6,833 bases of DNA from an uncultured Clostridia bacterium (lineage in GTDB: Bacteria; Bacillota; Clostridia; TANB77; CAG-508), in NCBI GenBank assembly GCA_948530865.1, contig CAOTKV010000031.1, forward strand, positions 1 through 6,833, given 5' to 3'. Positions 1 to 4,818 of this stretch are shown piece after piece. The notes below the pieces were generated by a model that saw nothing but the letters and a program-made list of their open reading frames with translations, did not search any database and was not told the origin of the DNA. Position numbers and translations under genes: made by a program. Within the stretch, counting starts at the first letter, position 1. The number at the start of each line of letters is the position of its first letter.

Positions 1-536
1 TTACTTTTTAACTCCATTCTAAAATTATTCATATTAAAATAATTTGGAGTAATTTTAAAACTATAATCTTCTCTATTAAAATTATTAACAAATTTATTTA
101 GTATTATTACAATTATTCCTGATAACGTTGCAGTTATTACTGATGTTATAATTGCATTTTCTGTACCAAAGTTTAAATTAAATTTAAAATATTCTAATTC
201 TGGCTTTATGTTTTTAATTTGTATATTATTTTTCTTTATAAATTTATAAATCTTTTGACTAAATTCTGTTTTACTTTCATATTTTAGTGCTTTTCGATAA
301 TAAATCTTTATACCAAATATTTGAAAATAGTATCTATAAAATTTTACTTTTAGAACCTTTAAAACTTTATATAATTTTATTTCTATACTTATTAACATAG
401 TATCAACATTTATTTGGGTATTTATTGCATTTATTTCTAAATTTTCTATATTTATAATTATCTTTGAATAAATTAATCCTAATATAATAATTTCTAAAAT
501 AATACTTATTAAAAGAAAAATCATAATTAATATCAT
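1..536 (-). CDS. DUF2953 family membrane protein (YtfI-like), 3' end cut by the window edge
   Basis: An open frame of 178 complete codons starts at the ATG at 536-534 and runs off the left edge without a stop. An AGGAG ribosome binding site at 549-545, 8 nt upstream, supports this start. Residues 1-24 form a hydrophobic, probably membrane-inserted helix. Residues 45-80 alternate hydrophobic and charged residues, ending in IFGIKIYY. Residues 119-128 read FNLNFGTENA, followed by a second hydrophobic stretch to about 150 and then FKITPNYF at 160-167. The G-T-E/D-A motif before a hydrophobic helix, followed by an I-x-P-x-F-like strand, is what I know of DUF2953 proteins. In Clostridia these usually follow scpA-scpB and precede ytfJ (gerW), and the nearby scpA agrees with this. 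Its biochemical role is unknown; a link to sporulation is only suggested by the neighbourhood. Family assignment is by remembered motif, so moderate confidence; the reading frame itself is secure. Confidence 0.72.
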   Translation of the reverse strand, partial: MILIMIFLLISIILEIIILGLIYSKIIINIENLEINAINTQINVDTMLISIEIKLYKVLKVLKVKFYRYYFQIFGIKIYYRKALKYESKTEFSQKIYKFIKKNNIQIKNIKPELEYFKFNLNFGTENAIITSVITATLSGIIVIILNKFVNNFNREDYSFKITPNYFNMNNFRMELKS

Positions 537-605
537 AAAACTCGCTCCTAAATTTTTCCTTTTTATTTTGTACTATTTTTTGGTTATTATTCTAATATAT
601 GGAAA

Positions 606-629
606 AGAGGTCCTACACTTAGGACCTCT
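606..629 (-). terminator. hairpin terminator after the secreted repeat protein gene
   Basis: A perfect 9-bp inverted repeat (AGAGGTCCT at 606-614, AGGACCTCT at 621-629) encloses a 6-base loop. It begins 31 bases after the stop codon of the repeat protein gene. Read on the minus strand, the stem ends in CUCU and continues UUU then CC, so the U tract is short and some read-through into the DUF2953 gene is possible. Read on the plus strand it is followed by A residues, so it is not a plus-strand terminator. Confidence 0.7.
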
Positions 630-659
630 AAAAAAAAACAATTACTATTTACTTCTATA

Positions 660-2039
660 TTAACTGGTCAAAACTCCATTTGAACCAAAGTAATACGCAA
701 CTCCATCAATAGTCTGCCATCCTGTCAGCATTATTCCCATACTGGGTTCCAAATAATATGTGCAGTTATCTACTCTGAGCCATCCTCTGTGAAGGCTTCC
801 AGAATCGTGTTCAACATATCTCCAACCATTTTGATATATCCATCCAGTCTCCAACTTTCCATTGGATTTTATATGATATGCAAACACTCCATCTGCTGAC
901 GGAATATAGGCTTCTCTTGCCATAGTTCCACTTCCTGAATAGAAGTAATACCAGGCGTTATCAATTTTTTGCCAGTTTTCTAACATTGCACCTGAGGAAT
1001 TTAAGTAATAAATACATCCTCTATTGTCTTCAAACCAGCCAGTTTTCATAACTCCATTTCCCTGAAGATAATACCATTTTCCACTGTCTTTGTACCAAGT
1101 ATTCGATTGCATGTAACCATTGTTGTCAAACATGTACCATTTGTTCGAAATTTTCTGCCAACCAGTTGCCATTACACCATTATTTAAAAAATAGTGCATT
1201 TTTCCGCTTATAGCTTTAAACCCATTATTAAATGCTTTTCCGTTTTCATAGTAGTACCAATTTCCATTAATAAATTTCCAACCATTACCACATCCATAAT
1301 TTCCATCCCAATTTGATGGCTTATCATAATCCTCATCATAGATGTCGTCCCAGTCATAAAATTCTTCAGATTCTACATAATCAGATTCTTTAATATAATC
1401 CTCATATGCTTTCTTGGGGACAGCTTTTACTTTAAAATAAACATTGTCTTCGTCATAATACTCGTCTAAAATCAAATAATCTCTCAAATTGTATTTATTA
1501 GAAGATATGTCTTCTGAAACAGTTTTGCTACGGTTTCCTTTGCAAATTTTTAAGGTATAATTTACCTTATTATTTACTCTACTCCACCGAGCTGTTGTAC
1601 TATCCCAATAAACATCTTCAGGAGATTCTGCTATTCCTCTAACTGTATAATAAAACTCAAGAGAAATATTTCCATCCTGATATTGGTGTGATTTGTATTT
1701 GCCATTAGTTATCTTAAAACTACTCTTTTTTAGTACATCTTTAAAAACATATCCTTCCTCAGAAAGGATTTTTACAGTAACAACAATTTCCTCACCAGGG
1801 TCGCAATCAGAAATATTCTTTGAAAATGTGATACTTTCAGGGTTTACCTTGTACCCAGTTCCATTTGCTTTTACTTCAGGATTGGACGTCTGCTCCCAGT
1901 TGTTTTTACTTACTGTAATTTTGACGTTTGAAATCTGCGTCACAGCAAGTGCTGTTACAGTAAAAGAAAAACACAGAATCATTACAAAAACTACTGTAAC
2001 TACATTAACAAGTAACCGTTTTTTTGAATTTCCCCTCAT
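660..2039 (-). CDS. secreted cell-surface protein with choline/glucan-binding-type repeats
   Basis: A 459-residue exported protein. A basic start (KKR at 6-8) and a hydrophobic core at about 9-28 end in A-L-A at about 30-32, a good signal peptidase I site. About 33-130 and 131-215 look like two beta-rich modules; the second begins with a VYWDSTTARW motif that I associate with clostridial surface proteins. A strongly acidic Asp/Glu/Tyr linker (about 216-245) follows. Residues 253-459 are ten repeats of 20-22 residues (G-W-x-x-I-x-x-x-W-Y-Y-x-x-x-x-G-x-M), the CW_binding/choline-binding fold. No hydrolase, protease or other catalytic domain is visible, so it is probably an adhesin or wall-associated binding protein; the ligand cannot be read from the sequence. 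The ATG at 2039 has GGAG 7 nt upstream. The gene has its own promoter and terminator and is richer in G+C than its neighbours (25 of 60 bases at 721-780), which suggests acquisition. Confidence 0.88.
   Translation of the reverse strand: MRGNSKKRLLVNVVTVVFVMILCFSFTVTALAVTQISNVKITVSKNNWEQTSNPEVKANGTGYKVNPESITFSKNISDCDPGEEIVVTVKILSEEGYVFKDVLKKSSFKITNGKYKSHQYQDGNISLEFYYTVRGIAESPEDVYWDSTTARWSRVNNKVNYTLKICKGNRSKTVSEDISSNKYNLRDYLILDEYYDEDNVYFKVKAVPKKAYEDYIKESDYVESEEFYDWDDIYDEDYDKPSNWDGNYGCGNGWKFINGNWYYYENGKAFNNGFKAISGKMHYFLNNGVMATGWQKISNKWYMFDNNGYMQSNTWYKDSGKWYYLQGNGVMKTGWFEDNRGCIYYLNSSGAMLENWQKIDNAWYYFYSGSGTMAREAYIPSADGVFAYHIKSNGKLETGWIYQNGWRYVEHDSGSLHRGWLRVDNCTYYLEPSMGIMLTGWQTIDGVAYYFGSNGVLTS
663..1283 (-). 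repeat. ten tandem ~21-residue cell-wall/choline-binding-type repeats
   Basis: Within the surface protein, residues 253-459 divide cleanly into units of 20, 20, 20, 21, 21, 22, 22, 20, 21 and 20 residues. Most start with G-W (units 1, 3, 5, 8, 9, 10) or G-F, T-W or N-W variants. Units 1, 3, 4, 6 and 10 keep the central aromatic pair (WYYY, WYMF, WYYL, WYYF, AYYF). Units 5 and 7-9 are more degenerate (CIYYL, VFAYHI, WRYVE, CTYYLE) and may no longer form a ligand pocket. The repeats are conserved in protein but not in nucleotide sequence, so they are old duplications rather than recent slippage products. Confidence 0.88.
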
Positions 2040-2096
2040 AGAAATTCTCCTTTCTTGGCAATTCTGCCGACTCTTCTACTATTCGTTACAAGAATT

Positions 2097-2125
2097 ATTT
2101 TACCATATTATGTTAATTTTTTCAA
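2097..2125 (-). promoter_or_regulatory. sigma-A-type promoter of the surface protein gene
   Basis: On the minus strand TTGAAA (2125-2120), a 17-base spacer and TAAAAT (2102-2097) match the vegetative -35 and -10 hexamers. TGG just before the -10 gives an extended -10. Transcription should start near 2090, leaving a leader of about 50 nt. That leader contains a small GGCA-GAAT-TGCC hairpin (2068-2057) just upstream of the ribosome binding site. The promoter lies downstream of the scpA terminator, so the gene is a separate transcription unit. Confidence 0.72.
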
Positions 2126-2162
2126 TACTTTATATAAACTATTAAGATTTTAATCTAGAACA

Positions 2163-2200
2163 AAAGTGACTCTTTAATATTTATATTAAAGAATCACTTT
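2163..2200 (-). terminator. scpA terminator hairpin overlapping the end of the coding sequence
   Basis: A 17-bp stem pairs 2184-2200 with 2163-2179 around a 4-base loop (2180-2183), with one G-U pair on the RNA. The upstream arm is the last codons of scpA (part of Glu, then Ser-Asp-Ser-Leu-Ile), and the TAA stop codon lies in the loop. The stem is followed by a short U-rich tail (UUUUGUUC counting the stem end). It closes the recA-recX-scpA transcription region just before the independent promoter of the next gene. Confidence 0.75.
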
Positions 2201-2987
2201 CAAACTCATTCTCTTCTTCACTTTCTAAATTATTCTCTTTTTTTCTTTTTGAAATCACTATATCACCAAATGTTTCTTCTTGATATGCATTTATTTTATT
2301 TCTTCTACTTAATTCAAGTACTCCTGAAAAAGCTGTTACAACTTCTGCTTTGGGTTTTTCATAAATTGAAAATAATTTTCCAAATACAAATTTAGGCCTT
2401 CTTACCAGTTCTTTAAATATTTCTTTTACTTTATCTGAAACTGAAAATGTATCATAAACAGCTATTTTTTCAATATTAATTGCATTTTCATTTTTCTTAT
2501 TTTCATTTCTTTCTATAAGCTCTTTATATTTATTTACAATATCTTCTTGAGTAAATTCTTTATCCAATGTTTGTTTTGGAAGTTCTATTTTATCTGGCAT
2601 TTTATATAATCTTTTTGAAAATACTAATATTTTTTCTTTAAATGTTTTACTAATTTCTTTATATTTTTTATACTCTATAATTCTTCTTAAAAGCTCTTCT
2701 TCTGTTAGTTCAGCCTCATCTTCAACTTCTTTTGGTAGTAGCTGTCTTGATTTTATTAATAATAAAGTAGATGCCATAACTAAAAATTCGCTAGCTATTT
2801 CTAAATTCATACTTTCTTGTTTTTTCAAATATTTAATATATTGATCTGTAATTTCTGAGATATTTACTTTGTAAATATCCATTTTATTTTTATCTATTAA
2901 ATAGCATAACAAATCTAATGGACCTTCAAAATTATCTAATTTTAATTCATATTTTTTTGATTCAAGTGATATTATTTTGTTGTTCAT
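2181..2987 (-). CDS. scpA: segregation and condensation protein A (kleisin of SMC-ScpAB)
   Basis: ScpA bridges the SMC head domains and binds an ScpB dimer to make the bacterial condensin that compacts and segregates the chromosome. The 268-residue product has the N-terminal ScpA signature, LDNFEGPLDLLCYLIDKNKM at 17-36, then ITDQYIKYL, which contacts the SMC neck. EFLVMASTLLLIKSRQLLP at 67-85 is equally typical. A variable central helical region (about 95-175) leads to the C-terminal winged helix (about 176-246, VYDTFSVSDKVKEI through TFGDIVI). The last ~20 residues are a Lys- then Glu/Ser-rich tail. Full family length of about 250-270 residues. The start at 2987 is preceded by AGGTAGG at 2996-2990 and lies 12 bp after the recX stop, so it is probably cotranscribed with recX. 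Unusually, scpB does not follow; a terminator does. Confidence 0.96.
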   Translation of the reverse strand: MNNKIISLESKKYELKLDNFEGPLDLLCYLIDKNKMDIYKVNISEITDQYIKYLKKQESMNLEIASEFLVMASTLLLIKSRQLLPKEVEDEAELTEEELLRRIIEYKKYKEISKTFKEKILVFSKRLYKMPDKIELPKQTLDKEFTQEDIVNKYKELIERNENKKNENAINIEKIAVYDTFSVSDKVKEIFKELVRRPKFVFGKLFSIYEKPKAEVVTAFSGVLELSRRNKINAYQEETFGDIVISKRKKENNLESEEENEFESDSLI

Positions 2988-2999
2988 TTCCTACCTACT

Positions 3000-3476
3000 T
3001 TAATTTTCATTTATATCATCAAAAGCAATATTTATACTCTCAGACATATATCCTTTTTTATATAAATAATCTCTTATATCCTTTTCTTCTGCTTTAGCTT
3101 GTTTTTTTAAAATTATAGCTTTTGCAGACGATATTTCATATTCTAACATATTCTCTTTATTTTTGCAAATATAATCATCTATTAACCTTTTTCTAATTCC
3201 CTTTTGAGATAACTTATATTCTACTTCTTTAAGTGACATATTTTTTAATGATTTAAATTCATTTATTGCTCTTTCAATATAAACATTATCATTTATATAA
3301 TTCAATTCTTTAAAATATTCTATTGAGTCATCTACTAAATTTTCATCTTCTTCTGAAAACTTTTGCCTTATTTCAGCTTCTGTTCTTTTTTTGTATACTA
3401 TATATTTTAGCATTTTATTTCTAAATTTCTCTACTTTTTCTGCTTCTTCAAATTTTTCTTTGCTCATATATTCCAT
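3000..3476 (-). CDS. recX: RecA regulatory protein RecX
   Basis: RecX binds in the groove of RecA filaments and modulates, usually inhibits, their extension and strand-exchange activity. The 158-residue, highly charged protein shows the expected tandem three-helix repeats: about 22-66 (KRTEAEIRQKF, then ELNYINDNVYIERAI bridging into the next), about 67-105 (SLKEVEYKLSQKGI) and about 115-155 (AKAEEKDIRDYLYKKGY). Its length is close to the compact E. coli-type RecX and shorter than the Bacillus protein. The ATG at 3476 is chosen because GAGGA at 3489-3485 lies 8 nt upstream; the in-frame ATG three codons later would be too far away. Position directly downstream of recA, the classic arrangement, supports the assignment. 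The 112-bp gap after recA holds a stem-loop and I see no convincing separate promoter, so expression probably depends on read-through from the SOS-regulated recA promoter. Confidence 0.9.
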   Translation of the reverse strand: MEYMSKEKFEEAEKVEKFRNKMLKYIVYKKRTEAEIRQKFSEEDENLVDDSIEYFKELNYINDNVYIERAINEFKSLKNMSLKEVEYKLSQKGIRKRLIDDYICKNKENMLEYEISSAKAIILKKQAKAEEKDIRDYLYKKGYMSESINIAFDDINEN

Positions 3477-3506
3477 TTTTAAATTCCTCGTTTCATATGG
3501 GCTTAT

Positions 3507-3546
3507 ATAATAATATTAGGTGACTTATGCCACCTAATACTATTAT
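3507..3546 (-). other. stem-loop between recA and recX
   Basis: TATTAGGTG at 3514-3522 pairs with CACCTAATA at 3531-3539 around an 8-base loop. After one A-C mismatch the stem continues for six further A-T pairs (3507-3512 with 3541-3546). On the minus strand the stem is followed by UAUAUAAGCCC rather than a run of U, so it is not a standard intrinsic terminator. It may stabilise or process the mRNA 3' end or attenuate recX relative to recA. Confidence 0.6.
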
Positions 3547-3588
3547 GTTAAACTATTTATAAATTAGAAAATCTATATTGATTTTTAA

Positions 3589-4650
3589 TTATTTTTCTTC
3601 TTCAAAGTCATCATCATCTTCTTCTTCTTTTTCACCTTCAACTAATGCATTTTCAAATGCTTTATTGAAATTATCTCTAACTTTCTTTTCAACTTCTTCC
3701 ATAAATTTTGGATTTTCAGCAAGTTGTCTTTTTACATTTTCACGACCTTGTCCTATTTTTTCACCATTATAGCTAAACCAAGAACCACTTTTTTCAATAA
3801 TATCTAAATCAACAGCTAAATCTAATACGCTTCCCTCTTTTGATATACCTTTTCCATATACTATATCAAATTCAGCCTCTCTAAATGGTGGAGCAACTTT
3901 ATTTTTTACAATTTTAACTCTTGTTCTATTTCCTACAACTTCTCCATCTTGTTTGATAGCCTCTATTCTTCTAATATCCATTCTTACAGATGCATAATAT
4001 TTTAATGCTCTACCACCAGCTGTTGTTTCTGGATTTCCAAACATCACACCAACTTTTTCTCTTAATTGATTTATGAAAATTATTGTTGCATTTGTTTTAT
4101 TTATTGTTCCTGCAAGTTTTCTTAATGCTTGTGACATAAGTCTTGCTTGTAAACCAACATGAGCATCTCCCATATCTCCATCAATTTCAGCTTTTGGAAC
4201 TAATGCAGCAACAGAGTCTACAACTACTATATCAATAGCTCCACTTCTAATTAATGCTTCTGCTATTTCTAAAGCTTGTTCTCCTGTATCTGGTTGTGAT
4301 ACTATTAAATTATCTATATCTACACCTATTTTTTTAGCATATGATGGATCCAATGCATGTTCAGCATCTATAAATGCTGCCTCTCCACCTGTTTTTTGTG
4401 CCTCAGCAACAGCATGTAATGCAAGTGTTGTTTTTCCTGATGATTCTGGACCATAAATTTCTATGATTCTTCCTCTTGGAATACCTCCTATTCCTAAAGC
4501 TATATCTAAATTTAAAGCTCCTGTTGAAATTGCTTCAATTTCCATTGATTTGAAATCTCCTAATTTCATAACAGATCCTTTACCAAATTGTTTTTCTATT
4601 TGACTCATTGCAGCATCTAATGCTTTTCTTTTTTCTGAATTATCTCCCAT
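3589..4650 (-). CDS. recA: recombinase RecA
   Basis: RecA polymerises on single-stranded DNA, catalyses ATP-dependent homologous pairing and strand exchange, and as an activated filament stimulates LexA self-cleavage. The 353-residue protein is full length. Walker A is GPESSGKTT at 67-75; the Walker B strand is IDIVVVDSVAAL with its Asp at about 145. NQLREKVGVMFGNPETTAGG is the nearly invariant L2 DNA-binding loop region, and the protomer-interface start (RKALDAAMSQIEKQFGKGSV) is intact. The last 16 residues (338-353) are almost all Glu, Asp and Lys, an acidic tail of the kind that restrains RecA activity in E. coli. The ATG at 4650 follows an AGGAGG at 4661-4656 with 5-nt spacing. Upstream are a consensus promoter and two LexA-box matches, so expression should be damage-inducible. 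recX follows downstream. No oddity in the catalytic core. Confidence 0.99.
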   Translation of the reverse strand: MGDNSEKRKALDAAMSQIEKQFGKGSVMKLGDFKSMEIEAISTGALNLDIALGIGGIPRGRIIEIYGPESSGKTTLALHAVAEAQKTGGEAAFIDAEHALDPSYAKKIGVDIDNLIVSQPDTGEQALEIAEALIRSGAIDIVVVDSVAALVPKAEIDGDMGDAHVGLQARLMSQALRKLAGTINKTNATIIFINQLREKVGVMFGNPETTAGGRALKYYASVRMDIRRIEAIKQDGEVVGNRTRVKIVKNKVAPPFREAEFDIVYGKGISKEGSVLDLAVDLDIIEKSGSWFSYNGEKIGQGRENVKRQLAENPKFMEEVEKKVRDNFNKAFENALVEGEKEEEDDDDFEEEK

Positions 4651-4663
4651 GATTTCCTCCTAA

Positions 4664-4677
4664 CAAATATTCGTTCG
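4664..4677 (-). promoter_or_regulatory. LexA (SOS) box, promoter-distal copy
   Basis: The minus strand reads CGAACGAATATTTG. Against the Gram-positive LexA box consensus as I recall it (CGAAC-RNRY-GTTYG) it differs at one position, A for the first G of the right half-site. It lies in the recA leader, between the predicted transcription start (about 4687) and the ribosome binding site. A LexA dimer here would block transcription together with the neighbouring box. Confidence 0.65.
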
Positions 4678-4678
4678 T

Positions 4679-4692
4679 AAAACTTATGTTCT
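4679..4692 (-). promoter_or_regulatory. LexA (SOS) box, promoter-proximal copy
   Basis: The minus strand reads AGAACATAAGTTTT, containing both GAAC and GTTT half-site cores with 4-base spacing. It differs from the CGAACRNRYGTTYG consensus at three mostly outer positions. It starts one base after the -10 box and covers the predicted transcription start, an ideal repressor position. Its centre is 15 bp from that of the second box, so two LexA dimers could sit side by side. Confidence 0.7.
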
Positions 4693-4693
4693 T

Positions 4694-4721
4694 ATTATAT
4701 CTTTAATTTTTCTTTTGTCAA
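4694..4721 (-). promoter_or_regulatory. recA promoter, consensus sigma-A type
   Basis: On the minus strand TTGACA (4721-4716), a 16-base spacer and TATAAT (4699-4694) are both exact matches to the vegetative hexamers. Predicted start of transcription is near 4687, giving a leader of about 36 nt that carries the LexA boxes and an AGGAGG ribosome binding site. A strong promoter held down by a repressor fits recA. Confidence 0.88.
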
Positions 4722-4818
4722 TACTTTTTTATAAAAAATATTTTTTTCTTTAATTCCTCTAGTATTATACATTTCCAGTTTTCTTTCATATCAGAGAAAC
4801 AAACATCTTTTTGCAATT

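Noticed and set aside
1..3. TAA on the minus strand at the very left edge, a possible stop for the DUF2953 gene
   Set aside because: It is out of frame: counting from the ATG at 536 leaves two unread bases at positions 2-1 after 178 codons, so the gene continues beyond the window.
663..1283. Regularly spaced repeats as a possible CRISPR-like array
   Set aside because: The periodicity of about 60-66 bases is due to coding for 20-22-residue protein repeats; the DNA copies are not identical and lie in an intact reading frame.
1693..2145. Open frame of 150 codons on the plus strand
   Set aside because: It lies antisense to the start of the secreted repeat protein and its promoter; the product resembles no family I know and there is no ribosome binding site. 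The minus-strand gene has a clear signal peptide and repeats.
3523..3530. The string CATAAGT shared by the recA-recX hairpin loop and the proximal LexA box
   Set aside because: The hairpin copy lacks the GAAC and GTTT half-sites, so the shared seven bases are most likely chance.
3578..3772. Open frame of 64 codons on the plus strand
   Set aside because: It is the antisense of the acidic end of recA; the Ser/Phe-rich product is simply the complement of Glu/Asp/Lys codons.
4764..4769. A second TATAAT upstream of the recA promoter
   Set aside because: No reasonable -35 hexamer lies 16-18 bases upstream (the sequence there is GATATG), and the recA promoter at 4721-4694 is far better.
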